Source: Anaerovorax odorimutans (GTDB taxonomy: Bacteria; Bacillota; Clostridia; Peptostreptococcales; JAAYPU01). From it: a DNA stretch of 64,000 bases. The translations under genes and the position numbers were made by a program. Positions 47,401 through 57,345 of this stretch are shown here, one piece after another. Where the stretch lies: assembly GCA_016841185.1 (NCBI GenBank), contig JAENZQ010000011.1, positions 1 to 64,000 on the forward strand. Reading direction: 5' to 3'. The stretch's first letter is position 1; each line of letters starts with the position of its first letter. The notes beneath the pieces were generated by a model, which did not search any database, was not told the origin of the DNA, and saw only the letters and a program-made list of their open reading frames with translations.

Positions 47401-48113
47401 TTGCCCCAAGCCTCTACAGTACCATCTGACTTCAATGCAACAGAATGATAATAGCCTGCCGATACATCTACTGCATTAGAAAGACCTGATGGCACACTAC
47501 ACTGCCCGCTACCATTAGCTCCAAAAGCCTTTACTGTACCGTCTGTCTTCAATGCAAGAGAGTGAAGCCGTCCTCCTGCTACCGCCACATTATCGGAGCC
47601 TGTTATATTACACTGACCTTTGTTGTTCCAACCCCAGCCAACTACCGTGCCATCTTCTTTAAGGGCCAGAGCATGATAATACCCTGCCGATATCGCTGCC
47701 ACGTCTGATAATTCTACTACGACGCACTGTCCGTAAGTATTATCACCCCAAGCTTCCAGCGTACCATCGAACTTTAATGCTATCGAGAAAGTATACCCTG
47801 CTGATACTGCTGTAATATCAGAAAGTTCTTCCGGCACACCACACTGTCCTTCATTATTGTTTCCCCAGGCCTCCACCGTGCCGTCAGCATTCAGCACAAT
47901 GCTGTGAAAACCTCCTGCTGCAATCCTTTTTCCTGCCTCCTGAGCAGTGTTTAAGTCTGCAGCATACGCCTCTTCGGAAAAAATAACATATGAAATTAAA
48001 CATATTACTGATATCCCAAGTATTAAATTTATAATCTTTCTAAATAATCTCGTTCGCCTTTTCTCTTCACAGCTTATTTCAGTTTGGGCAAAAGCACATT
48101 CTTCTTCTTTCAC
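44487..48113 (-). CDS. Surface protein: 2 x 7 RCC1-type repeats, two cadherin-like beta-sandwich modules, C-terminal SLH domains
   Basis: SAGxxHSLALKSDGTVVAWGxNxxGQCxVP repeats; SLH motifs SWAKEQIEVLASKGILKGI, YKEIAIAKALEITNGTGNNKFSPDASITRQD, NTTRAEAAVFLYRIY. Confidence 0.93.
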   Translation of the reverse strand: MKEEECAFAQTEISCEEKRRTRLFRKIINLILGISVICLISYVIFSEEAYAADLNTAQEAGKRIAAGGFHSIVLNADGTVEAWGNNNEGQCGVPEELSDITAVSAGYTFSIALKFDGTLEAWGDNTYGQCVVVELSDVAAISAGYYHALALKEDGTVVGWGWNNKGQCNITGSDNVAVAGGRLHSLALKTDGTVKAFGANGSGQCSVPSGLSNAVDVSAGYYHSVALKSDGTVEAWGNNDNNQCEVASLSGIVAVSAGGYHNLALKSDGTVVAWGSNGMSQCNVPEGLADVVAVSAGHNYSMALKSDGTLVTWGNNNQGQCNVSENLNLAGELIGLTVSEGVLTPAFDSDTTDYTVEVDNFVSSLELNAIMYGSSNQLLIDGQIQSSGDSKTISLDVGYNNFSIEVSIPSCGLLRIYTMTVNRAGESIVPNVDIIKAREAGRRISAGQNHSLALKNNGSIKAWGSNGFGKSDVPGGFFAMEVSAGQLHSLAIRTGGAIEAWGDNTYGQCDVRTGPAIAISAGYYHSLVLNPDGTVDAWGHGSKGSCNVPAGLSNVVEVSAGYYWSMALKSDGTVEAWGWNNEGQCDVRSLSDVVDISAGSAHGLALKTNGTVVAWGINDDNIGQCNVPSDLNDVVAVSAGQNHSLALKSDGTVVAWGANGKGQCEVPEGLTHVVAVSAGGNYSLALKSDGTVVAWGADNQYQTVVPTSLNLAGMLSDLSIGNGILVPDFDPDTADYALDVARSSTLEITATLCNSSDQLFIQGHIQNSGLPETISLAVGSNNIRIEVLTPSCGLSRIYMVTAKRAASKNRKTGVNATFIAGKSKEEIPVDINKTKGIVTLSLDKYRLNKAFEKAEIDGNITKTIYAEIPNVEGIDSYKLELPAEILDSEATRKIEIKSEVGSITLPGNMLEDTELEGAEKIGIQMGIADKSKLSDELQEMLNGKPLIKLKLMNGNKTIEWSNAEAPVAVSIPYTPTDEELADPEHITVWYIDGKGNVVEVPSGRYDSDTGMVTFTTTHFSNYAVAYVKKTFGDLDSVSWAKEQIEVLASKGILKGISDSTYSPQTTITRADYLYALIRTLGVDADIEGNFADINSDAYYYKEIAIAKALEITNGTGNNKFSPDASITRQDMMVLTERALRMLNSLEGQGTASDLDKFADKSLAAAYATESIASLVKEGLITGDGESINPLGNTTRAEAAVFLYRIYNK

Positions 48114-48156
48114 TTAAAAAACTCCTTTCGCTCTTCAAAATCATTTAGATTATCGG

Positions 48157-48390
48157 TTATCTTTTCATCCAGTCCAGCATTTCGTAAACGTATAGCATTA
48201 AACTGTCGCTCCACCAAATATATTCATTATCTACAAGCCTACCCTCTTTAAAAAAATCAATGTCCTCAAGGGCTGCAAACCGTGTGGTTGCTAACTTTGG
48301 TTTGAGATTATATACAAAGCTTGAGCCATTTTCTAACTTCAATGAGATCTTATAATCATCAAGAAGCTCTACTGAGCATATTTTGTTCAT
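48157..48390 (-). CDS. DUF2442-like protein
   Basis: MNKICSVELLDDYKISLKLENGSSFVYNLKP; ATG at 48390 has RBS aaaggaggga; the track start (48420) lies inside a hairpin. Confidence 0.75.
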   Translation of the reverse strand: MNKICSVELLDDYKISLKLENGSSFVYNLKPKLATTRFAALEDIDFFKEGRLVDNEYIWWSDSLMLYVYEMLDWMKR

Positions 48391-48409
48391 GCTTCCCTCC
48401 TTTATGGAT

Positions 48410-48447
48410 AAAAATTCCACTATACTTCAAAGTATAGTGGAATTTTT
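48410..48447. terminator. 18-bp perfect hairpin with 2-nt spacer
   Basis: aaaaattccactatactt-ca-aagtatagtggaattttt. Confidence 0.75.
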
Positions 48448-48512
48448 TGTACTTTTATATCACATAAAAATACCATTTTCTTCATGAAATAGCATGCTAT
48501 GATAAAATCGTT

Positions 48513-50990
48513 CTACAAAAGCATATTCATCTCCTTGGCTTTATTAATTGCCAATGTTTTATTATTCACACTCAGCTTTATATAGATGTTTTGCAAATGT
48601 CTTCTGACTGTATTTGGGGACAAGCAAAGCTTTTCTGCTATTTCTGTTTGCTTCAGGCCTTCACTAATGAGAGTCAACACATCAAGCTCCCTGTCGGTCA
48701 ATGGTTCAGTTATTTCCAAATCATTGATTTTTGATAAACCTTTTAGGAAGCGTTCTCCCAAGCATATGACTTTATTTAACCACTCACTGTCATCAACCCT
48801 TTTCAATTCCTTTAAAATCGGTTCAATATCCGGCATGCTTTCGGCAAAGGGCATGATAATACTGTCTGCCTGTGCAAGCTGTATGGCAGGGAGCAAGGCT
48901 TCTTTTGCTTTTTTTACCCCATAAAGATGTTTTTTTGCTATGGCATCAAAAATACCCGCATAGATAAATCCGAATATGTGGTTATTGGTTCTATAGATTT
49001 CCCGCATGGTTTCAACAATAACTTCAAGCTCTGCGTAATTTTTTCTCAGTATAGCCACCCTGCCGCCGACAATATAATTGATGCCCATTCCGGTATGAAA
49101 AAGACTCATATATAAAGTATCTCCTTTTTGAAACCATTTTGGGATCCTCTCCAATTTTCCTAAAATACCATATATATATCCTATAGCGTTGTCAACACTA
49201 TTGAGCAGAATAGGCCTCCCTACGGATTCGGCTTCTGTGTAAATTTCCTCCAATAAAGAAATTGCCTCTTGAGGTTTCCCATTTAGAATTGCAAGGCGTG
49301 CAAGGCAAAGGCTTCCGCAGATGACAAGACTCAGCTGTTTTTTACTTTTTGCCTTGTATATGGCTTTGTAGGCAAAAAGCTCTGCACTGTTCAAATCTCC
49401 TGTTTCAAGGCAGTATTCCGCCCTTGCCGTATGTTCAAAGCCCATTCCGCAACCGTTGGATACATGAGTATGATACCAATTGTCTTCTTCAATAAGCTCT
49501 ACAAGGGAAAGCAGCTTTTTTTCTTTTTTATGGTATAGATAAAGCGTATGAGGTGAGCCACAGGTAAACACCGATTCCGCATTTAATATTCGAGAGCTTG
49601 TGCCTCCGAAGAGGGTGAAACCTTTTTTATGACATTTACTCATAGCAGCTACATCATTGAAGTACATGATGCTTTCCATAAGAGTGATTTCGCCTAAAAT
49701 CTGTCCCTTATCTACCAGATTGTCATCTGCTTCATAGATTGATTTTGCTTCAGAGAGTAATCTCGAACCCTCTTTAGCATCCACAGCCAGCATATAAGAA
49801 TATAAGTATGTAATGTAGGCAAGAGGGCGTGAAAGTTTCAGCTTTTTCTCCATATCATCAAATGCACTGACAATGATTTGCGGCGCTCTGTCCATAAGCT
49901 CAGCTGATCCCTGCATCTCAAATATATCGAGGATTTTTTCAAAGCATTTTGCTTTGTGATAGCAATCTACCGCTTCAATTCTCCTGTCATGCCTTGTACA
50001 CCATTCCCCGTATCGTGAGAACAAGGCGTATTTATCCATATCAGCAGCATCAAAAAGTTCATTCAGCAGTATCTTTAATATCGCATGAATGGAATAAACC
50101 TTGTTCTTATCATCATATCGTACAAAACAATTATTATCCGCTATTTTACGTATCAATGCCCCGGCTTTTTTGTTTCCGGTTACAAATACAGCATCAGCTA
50201 TACCGAAGCTCTCAAAAAGAAAAAGCTTGAGCAGCACTTGCTGTGTCTCATTATCAAACTTGTCATATACCGCTGTTTTAATCAGTTTTTTGATATCCCT
50301 TATATCTTCAACTGTTCTATCCTCAGCATATTTGAGAAGCATAAGATAAATGGCTGCTGCCCAGCCATCTGTGTTTCTTATCAATAAATTCTGTTCCTTT
50401 TTAGAAAGAAAAAAATTGTTTATTTCAAACAAATCTACTGTTTCCTCTTCATTAAATTCGAACTCATCCTGGGGAAGTTCTATGCATAAGCCCTTTAGTG
50501 AAAGCTCTTCAATGGGAATAGCAGGTATACTACGACTGATCAGCATAATATGTAGCTTGGAATCATTTTTTTTTGCAAAAAACGCTAAGAAATCGTTCAT
50601 ATATTTACTTTTGTTTTCATGGAAATCATCTATAACTATAACTGTGTGTTCTGTCACGATTTTATTTATCATATCAATAATTCGATCCATATCCACTGAA
50701 TTTTGTGGAAGTCCGTATTCCGCAAAACGTTTTGATACATTCGGATCAATGGCTTCAAAACTTTGACAAAATTTCTGCCACATCCATAATTCGTCACTTT
50801 CCTCGGTATACAATGAAAACCATACATGCCGAAGATTCTTTTTAAGACTGAGAAAATTTTTTACTGCCGTTGTCTTGCCATAGCCCATAGATGAAAGCAA
50901 AAGAAAAAGCGGTACTTCCAATATTCCTTCAAGCATTTTATTAATACGCTTTCGGTTCAATAATTTAGGTTTAAACAATTTACTATTCAT
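48513..50990 (-). CDS. MalT-like large LuxR-family regulator (STAND ATPase + LuxR HTH)
   Basis: LLSSMGYGKTTAVKNFL; VIVIDDFHENKS; C-terminal LTDRELDVLTLISEGLKQTEIAEKLCLSPNTVRRHLQNIYIKL. Confidence 0.92.
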   Translation of the reverse strand: MNSKLFKPKLLNRKRINKMLEGILEVPLFLLLSSMGYGKTTAVKNFLSLKKNLRHVWFSLYTEESDELWMWQKFCQSFEAIDPNVSKRFAEYGLPQNSVDMDRIIDMINKIVTEHTVIVIDDFHENKSKYMNDFLAFFAKKNDSKLHIMLISRSIPAIPIEELSLKGLCIELPQDEFEFNEEETVDLFEINNFFLSKKEQNLLIRNTDGWAAAIYLMLLKYAEDRTVEDIRDIKKLIKTAVYDKFDNETQQVLLKLFLFESFGIADAVFVTGNKKAGALIRKIADNNCFVRYDDKNKVYSIHAILKILLNELFDAADMDKYALFSRYGEWCTRHDRRIEAVDCYHKAKCFEKILDIFEMQGSAELMDRAPQIIVSAFDDMEKKLKLSRPLAYITYLYSYMLAVDAKEGSRLLSEAKSIYEADDNLVDKGQILGEITLMESIMYFNDVAAMSKCHKKGFTLFGGTSSRILNAESVFTCGSPHTLYLYHKKEKKLLSLVELIEEDNWYHTHVSNGCGMGFEHTARAEYCLETGDLNSAELFAYKAIYKAKSKKQLSLVICGSLCLARLAILNGKPQEAISLLEEIYTEAESVGRPILLNSVDNAIGYIYGILGKLERIPKWFQKGDTLYMSLFHTGMGINYIVGGRVAILRKNYAELEVIVETMREIYRTNNHIFGFIYAGIFDAIAKKHLYGVKKAKEALLPAIQLAQADSIIMPFAESMPDIEPILKELKRVDDSEWLNKVICLGERFLKGLSKINDLEITEPLTDRELDVLTLISEGLKQTEIAEKLCLSPNTVRRHLQNIYIKLSVNNKTLAINKAKEMNMLL

Positions 50991-51010
50991 TTTTCACTCC
51001 TAAAGGGATA

Positions 51011-51040
51011 AGGGGACAGGTTCATTGTCCCTGTCCTCTT
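51011..51040. repeat. REP-like GGGGACAGGTTCATTGTCCCTGTCC sequence
   Basis: ggacagg/cctgtcc stem, 9-nt loop. Confidence 0.4.
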
Positions 51041-51247
51041 GTTCCTCTCTAATAGACCCTCAACCGTTAAAAACACATTCATCTTCCAGTTAATGCTTTT
51101 TCTATTGTTTCTTTATTTCTCTCAACAAAATTATTCCCGGGAATAGTACTGCATTTTCTGCATTTAAATCATAACAAACTCACACATTTTCTTAATACCG
51201 GGAGACGAGGTGCAGCTAACCTGCCCCCTTTGCCCCTTCCGCTTCAA

Positions 51248-54200
51248 TTAAATCATATTTGATTTTTGTAGAAGCCTCCTCACCGCAGTGGCAACTTCTG
51301 CTCTGGTCATCAGACTCTTCGGCTCAAGTTTTGTATCGGACTTTCCGGACACAATGCCTTTTTCTATGCATAATGCCACGCTTTCATGTGACCATATTGA
51401 TGTCTGCTGTGCATCTTCAAATCCTGAAAGAAGAGTTTCTATATTTTTTGCCGTTATTTCACCCTTCAGTCCGGTAATCTGCATTGCCCTGGCTATCATG
51501 ACCATGGCTTGTTCTCTGGTGACTTTATCTGTTGGTTTAAATGTACCGTCATCATATCCGGATATAAGCCCGTATTCAGAAGCTATGGATATTGCATCAT
51601 AGTACCACGCATCTTTTGTTACATCGATAAAGGCATCTTCTCCAGTGTCGGATCTCATTAGTCCCAGTCCTTTAACTAAGATGGCCGCAAACTCTGCCCG
51701 GGTAATATCCCTATCAGGTTCAAATTTATTATCACCTATTCCGTTAATGACAAGTCTTGAAGCCATATCTTCTATAGCTTCTTTTGCCCAGTGTTTTTTG
51801 ACATCCTCAAAGGTCTTAGGACTATAGATAACAGAATATGTGCTATTGGTTAAGCTATTGATTTTTGCATAGTATTTTCCGTCTACTTGTATTATAGTTG
51901 TTGGTACATGCGAGAAGGTACCGTCTTCATTCAGCACAACCCCTGTTGTGATTTTACTCGGATCTATACCATCCGGTATGGCAATCATCCTTTCCACATA
52001 GCCATTAAATTTGCTTACTTCTACTGTTTTATCCCCGTTTGTACAGGTAATATTGAACTCTACAGGCTTAACGACAATCTGGTAGTTGTTTTTATTGGCA
52101 GTATCCTCAACAATCCTTACTGTATCTGCCGGTGGTTCACTGATTGTGATACTTACTTTAATATCTTTCAGTTCTGCCTCAGTTCCTATCTGTTCCGATA
52201 CACTATCCATATTTAACTCTGTAGCAGGTAGTGTGTAAGTTACATTTTCGGTTTTGATCTGAAGAACAGCTTCTTTTTCTTCCATATTCTTAATGGTCCG
52301 TCCGTCTAATTCTCCTACAACCGTATCTGAGCTATCAGCCACAGGAATCACAATTGCTGTATTACTTCCCTGTAGTTGAAGCTGTTTATTTATCTTATCA
52401 CCGTCTACTGTTATGATCGTAACAATTTTATCTCCTTGCTGCGTGGTGGTAGAAGTTGCCGCCCTTTCCAGCTTACCATTTATTAAAACTTCAACATCTG
52501 AATCCGAAGTACTTTGGGATGTATCATCATCGTTGTCTCTACTGTTTGATGACCTGCGAGGTGTTGCACTGATCTCATTGGAAAATGCACTCTCTACGCC
52601 ACTGTTAACGGAAGTCACTGAAAAGTAATAGGTCACTCCATTGGTAAGTCCTTGTGCCGTATAGCTTAATTCATTTGTTGTGTTTATGGCTGAATAAGTT
52701 CGGCTTTGGGTGCCTTGATAAACTTTATATTCTATATCATCTCCACTTACCTGACTCCATTTTATTGCTACCTCTTTGTTTCCGGCTCTTACAAGCTGAA
52801 GGGCGGGTATTCCAGATGCTGGTGCCTGTGGTGTTGCACTGACTTCGTTGGAAAAGTCACTTTCGCCTCCGCCGTTTATGGCTTTCACGGCAAAATAGTA
52901 AGTAGTGCCATTGGTCAGTCCTGTCTTTGTATATGAAGTACCGCTTACTGTAGTGATAGCCGAATAGCTTCTAACTTGTGTTCCCATATATACATCATAG
53001 GTAACGGCTCTTTCTACACTTTCCCATGTGATGGTGACTTCTTCATCTCCTGATGATACTGCGATGATTGGAGCTGCAGGCACACCGGGTGCTGGTAATG
53101 CCACCTGTGAACTTGTGATGCTTTCTATCCCTGTCGCAGTAAATATGAGTTGTGCGTTATTGACCTGTGCTTCATTCTCAGTCCCTAAGTCCGTAAAGGT
53201 TACGATTCCGTTGGATGCAGTTTTAGTAGTAGTACCTGTTAAATTCCAATTACCTGCATCTTTCTTGGACGCTGTTATCACTGTACTGTTATCTTGTGTA
53301 CACACATTTCCGAATTGGTCTTTTAAGGTAATAACAGGCTGTCTGTTAAACTCTCCACCATTTGATAAAGGTGCCTGCATATCCGTTGTCAGTTCTATAG
53401 CTGCTGCTGTTCGTGGTGTCGGTGAGATCGACAAAGCATTGCTTTGCTGACTGATTAAGCCTTCTATGTTAAACAAAATACTTTGTACATCTGCTTTATT
53501 TAATACCAATAACGGTGTTGCAACACCATTGGTAAAGCTGATGCTTGCCACTGTATCACCATCTGGTTCAAGGTTTATTCCTCTAAAGCTGCCAAATGTA
53601 CCGTCTGGTGCTGCTTCATATCCTTCTATGGTTACGTTATTATTACCACCAAAAGTTGTATCCGTTTCTCCCGAGGAGTTTTTTACTGTCAAGGTGATAA
53701 TATTCTCTGCTCCTGCTTGTGGCGTAAGGGTACTGGCTCCTGCTTCTGCTTCATAATCATTAACTAAATTGACTGTAATATTGACTGTTGCTTCGTTGGA
53801 ATCTGAAGTGCCATCTGAAGCCTTCCAGGTAAAGCTATCTGTTCCGGCAAAGCTATTTTCCGGTGTATAAGTAAAAGTTCCGTCTGCATTTAATGTGACA
53901 TCCCCATTGCTACCATTGGATACCAATAAATAAGTCAACGCCTCTTCAGTATCAACATCTGCTCCATATATAGAAAGGTCTCCACTATATGGCTCATTCG
54001 CATCTGTGGTAAAGCTATGATTGCTTGCTGTCGGTGCATCATTAACAGATGTTACATTTACGGTAACCTCTGCAACTGTTGATGTTCCACCGTCATTATC
54101 CGTTACCGTCACCGCTACAGTACGTGGCAATGTATTAGGGCTTTCAGTATCACTGTTTCTATATTGAAGCGCCCGTATTAGCGCCGTCACCTTTGCTACT

Positions 54201-57067
54201 GTTGCGTTAGCATTTAAATTTACTACCAGGTCATTACCTTGTGATATGTCATTAGCTAATGTTCCTACAACGGTTCCACTAACCGATACATTACTTCCTG
54301 CAGTAGTTCCTGAAAGACCTATTCCACTATCGCTATTAAATTCCAGTATATCTTCTTCGCTTTGCTTGTTCGCTGTTATGACTGCTATTACGTTGCCGCC
54401 GTTTAGGTTAGCAGGGTTTTCTTGATCAGATACTGTAGCATTAGAATCCTTATCCAAAAGTACACCGGCACTATCTTCAATGAATGTTACGCTGTCGCCG
54501 TCAAGATTACTTATTACAGGTGGATCGTTTACATCCGTTATAGTTATCGTAAATGACTCCTCACAACTGGCAGAGCTGAGGTCTGTTGTTCTTATCCTTA
54601 TGTTGTAACTGCTTTTGGTTTCGTAGTCCGGAACTACTGACAGCTTTAGCTGGTTTCCGTCTATCGTAAAGCTTCCGTTGTCTGTGTCGCCTGTTCCTGC
54701 TATTAATTCATATGTAAAGCTATCTCCTGCATCCACATCCGTTGTGCTTAAGGTTCCCACTGCAGTATCTATGGGTGTGTTTTCAGCAACACTTGTACCG
54801 GTCAGTGTTATGTTGACAGGAGCATCATTAACATCTGAAATACTAATAGTTGCAGCTGCTGTATTTGAGCTAAAGGCTGTTGTCCCACCGTTGGATGAAG
54901 CATCTGCGGTCCTTTGAGTGCCATTATCAGACGCTGTTCCTACGGTACTATCCCATGCCCTAAATGCTACAGTTGCCGTTTCTCCGTTTTGTCCATCCGG
55001 TACATAACGAATTTCAAATGAACCGGATAACAGCAATGCTGTACTTTCTGAGACAGTGCCAAAATCCGTCCATGTACTACCATCTGTTGAATACTGCCAT
55101 GTTCCGTTTCCTGTCGTTCCTGTTACAGCTATACCCAGTATGTTTCCATCCACATCCGTCATTGAGCTGCTGCTTATTATATTCGATATATTTATACGAT
55201 CACTGGTGGTATCTTCGTTGGTAGGTGTTAGGGTTATTATTGTACTATCAACAGTCGGGGCATCGTTTACCGCCGTAATATTAATATTTACTGTTCCCAG
55301 CGATACATCAGTTCCGCCTCCTGTTCCTGTATTGCCGCCATCGTTGGCAGTCAAGGTCAGGAAGGCCGCACTATTTCCGTTTACATTAGCTGCACCGGTA
55401 TATTTGATATTAGAAGCAGTATTTATATATGTATCAATGTTGGCTACGGTTCCGCTTAAAGTTAATGTTGCCGTTCCACTTCCCCCTACGGTAACACCGC
55501 CACCTGATGAAGCAGAAAAGGTGCCTTCATTTGCAGACAATGTTAAAGTAATGGATCCCGAACCGGCATCAACATCTGAAAATGTCGCAGATGACAGGTC
55601 CACATTACTAAGCACATCCTCAGTGACTGTTATATTTGCAGGAAGCCCAGAAATAACAGGATCATCATTAACAGCCGTAATGTCAATATTTCCTTCTCCC
55701 AACTGAGGATTTACCGTACCATCATTTGCATTAATAGTAAAGACAGCTGCATTATTGCCGCTGGCATTGGGTGCACCGATATATTGGATATTGGATGCAG
55801 TATCTAAAAAAGCATTGATATCCGAAGCGGTGCCCGATAGGGTCAAGCTTCCTGTCCCACTTCCACCTACAGTCGTTCCCCCACTGGAAGTAGCCGTAAA
55901 GGTTCCCTTTGAAGCAGCTATCGTTACAGTAAGAGAATCGCCATCTACATCTGAAAATGTCGCAGATGATAGGTCCACATTGCTAAGTACATCCTCTGTG
56001 ACTGTTATATCCGATGGCAGCCCGGTAACAGTTGGTTCGGTATTGGTACCTGTTCCCTGAATATCAAAGGTATATGGATTTTCGTCACTATCATCATTGG
56101 CAATAGACACAGAAGCCCTTCGCGTACCTGTTCCGGAAGGATCAAAAGTGATTTGAAATGTCGTGCTTTCACCTGAGTTAATAGTAGAAGAAGGAATTGA
56201 AGTAATACTAAAGTCTGCTGCATGGGTGCCGTTTATTGATATGTATGGAGATGTACCGGTCAAAGCTAAGGCCCTTGTTCCTGTATTTTGAATGGTAAAG
56301 GTTCGAGTTATTGATCCCGAAGCAGGTTCAACAGAGCCGAAGTCTGTATGATCCGACGCAGATGGTGTATCGTCTCCATCAGCAATAGTAGTATTGTTGC
56401 CGGTAATATTTATTTCAGGATAAGAATGCGTAAGTATTAGCTTTATACCATCATATTGAATATAATCTTCCGGACTTTCATTACTTATGGTCGCTTCAAG
56501 TATGACTTTAACCTGTCGTGTATCGGTATGTATGGTTGCATTGCTTATGGATTTCTCCTGCCAACCTGTGTCAAAATCTGGTGCATCTCCAACAGTTTCA
56601 TATTGTTCTCCAGGAATCAAAACACCGCTCTCATCCAAAAGCTCCAATTTTATTTTATTTGTCGAAGCGGCTTTATATCTCGATACATACCCACTTAATA
56701 CTAATTCAACCTCGCCATTGCTTATATCTGCAGCCAGGTCACTTATGTCTATAATCTGATAAATAGAAGTACTTGCCGGAATCCCCGGGCAATATGTATA
56801 ACAATAACCTGCTAAGTCCGTATCATCCGGACTCGGGTTAAGACCAAGGTCCGCAGAGGTGAGCCATAATAAGCCCGCTCCATCAAAGGGTGTCCAGCCT
56901 GAAAAGCCGTTAACACAATTACCGTTAAGTACAAGATCCGTGTTATATTCTGCGCCATAAGAAAGCGAATACGGTATGAATAATAAAAAAAGAATTGCTA
57001 TGAAAATAATTATGTGTTTTATTTTGATAAAAGAAGACTGCTTCATTTTACTCATTCCCTTCTTCAT
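51248..57067 (-). CDS. Giant surface protein (1939 aa): choice-of-anchor/cadherin-like repeats, two FN3 domains, three SLH domains
   Basis: Repeats SDITVTEDVLSNVDLSSATFSDVD; NDAPVNITLTGTSVAENTPIDTAVGTLSTTDVD; FN3 YDVYMGTQVRSYSAITTVSGTSYTKTGLTNGTTYYFAV; SLH HWAKEAIEDMASRLVINGIGDNKFEPDRDITRAEFA. Confidence 0.93.
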   Translation of the reverse strand: MKKGMSKMKQSSFIKIKHIIIFIAILFLLFIPYSLSYGAEYNTDLVLNGNCVNGFSGWTPFDGAGLLWLTSADLGLNPSPDDTDLAGYCYTYCPGIPASTSIYQIIDISDLAADISNGEVELVLSGYVSRYKAASTNKIKLELLDESGVLIPGEQYETVGDAPDFDTGWQEKSISNATIHTDTRQVKVILEATISNESPEDYIQYDGIKLILTHSYPEINITGNNTTIADGDDTPSASDHTDFGSVEPASGSITRTFTIQNTGTRALALTGTSPYISINGTHAADFSITSIPSSTINSGESTTFQITFDPSGTGTRRASVSIANDDSDENPYTFDIQGTGTNTEPTVTGLPSDITVTEDVLSNVDLSSATFSDVDGDSLTVTIAASKGTFTATSSGGTTVGGSGTGSLTLSGTASDINAFLDTASNIQYIGAPNASGNNAAVFTINANDGTVNPQLGEGNIDITAVNDDPVISGLPANITVTEDVLSNVDLSSATFSDVDAGSGSITLTLSANEGTFSASSGGGVTVGGSGTATLTLSGTVANIDTYINTASNIKYTGAANVNGNSAAFLTLTANDGGNTGTGGGTDVSLGTVNINITAVNDAPTVDSTIITLTPTNEDTTSDRINISNIISSSSMTDVDGNILGIAVTGTTGNGTWQYSTDGSTWTDFGTVSESTALLLSGSFEIRYVPDGQNGETATVAFRAWDSTVGTASDNGTQRTADASSNGGTTAFSSNTAAATISISDVNDAPVNITLTGTSVAENTPIDTAVGTLSTTDVDAGDSFTYELIAGTGDTDNGSFTIDGNQLKLSVVPDYETKSSYNIRIRTTDLSSASCEESFTITITDVNDPPVISNLDGDSVTFIEDSAGVLLDKDSNATVSDQENPANLNGGNVIAVITANKQSEEDILEFNSDSGIGLSGTTAGSNVSVSGTVVGTLANDISQGNDLVVNLNANATVAKVTALIRALQYRNSDTESPNTLPRTVAVTVTDNDGGTSTVAEVTVNVTSVNDAPTASNHSFTTDANEPYSGDLSIYGADVDTEEALTYLLVSNGSNGDVTLNADGTFTYTPENSFAGTDSFTWKASDGTSDSNEATVNITVNLVNDYEAEAGASTLTPQAGAENIITLTVKNSSGETDTTFGGNNNVTIEGYEAAPDGTFGSFRGINLEPDGDTVASISFTNGVATPLLVLNKADVQSILFNIEGLISQQSNALSISPTPRTAAAIELTTDMQAPLSNGGEFNRQPVITLKDQFGNVCTQDNSTVITASKKDAGNWNLTGTTTKTASNGIVTFTDLGTENEAQVNNAQLIFTATGIESITSSQVALPAPGVPAAPIIAVSSGDEEVTITWESVERAVTYDVYMGTQVRSYSAITTVSGTSYTKTGLTNGTTYYFAVKAINGGGESDFSNEVSATPQAPASGIPALQLVRAGNKEVAIKWSQVSGDDIEYKVYQGTQSRTYSAINTTNELSYTAQGLTNGVTYYFSVTSVNSGVESAFSNEISATPRRSSNSRDNDDDTSQSTSDSDVEVLINGKLERAATSTTTQQGDKIVTIITVDGDKINKQLQLQGSNTAIVIPVADSSDTVVGELDGRTIKNMEEKEAVLQIKTENVTYTLPATELNMDSVSEQIGTEAELKDIKVSITISEPPADTVRIVEDTANKNNYQIVVKPVEFNITCTNGDKTVEVSKFNGYVERMIAIPDGIDPSKITTGVVLNEDGTFSHVPTTIIQVDGKYYAKINSLTNSTYSVIYSPKTFEDVKKHWAKEAIEDMASRLVINGIGDNKFEPDRDITRAEFAAILVKGLGLMRSDTGEDAFIDVTKDAWYYDAISIASEYGLISGYDDGTFKPTDKVTREQAMVMIARAMQITGLKGEITAKNIETLLSGFEDAQQTSIWSHESVALCIEKGIVSGKSDTKLEPKSLMTRAEVATAVRRLLQKSNMI

Positions 57068-57345
57068 TGTTCTTGGTTATATTTCTATTTTATACCTATT
57101 TGTTTAAAAAATCGACACAATAATTAATAATTTGCAAGGACAACCCCATTTCAATCAAGGTACGTCTCCATTAGTCACTAATTTCTCTTAAACCTTTTTA
57201 CTTAAAGTGACCACAAATATTTTTGAAGTCACTCCATATGTTTTGAGTAGTATATTGATTTTAAGGAACTAATAACTACCTTGTCCTCATTATACCGTTC
57301 CTAAGCTTTTATTATTTGACCTCCCAATCCCTAATCTCTTTTCTC

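Noticed and set aside
45960-48000. ~110-120-bp periodic repeats in the RCC1 gene
   Set aside because: Explained by RCC1 protein repeats
55056-55706. 216-aa + strand ORF opposite the 1939-aa SLH gene, and other long antisense ORFs in 51259..56759
   Set aside because: Shadow ORFs of a repetitive sense gene: low-complexity Val/Ser/Pro-rich translations, no RBS, no family motifs
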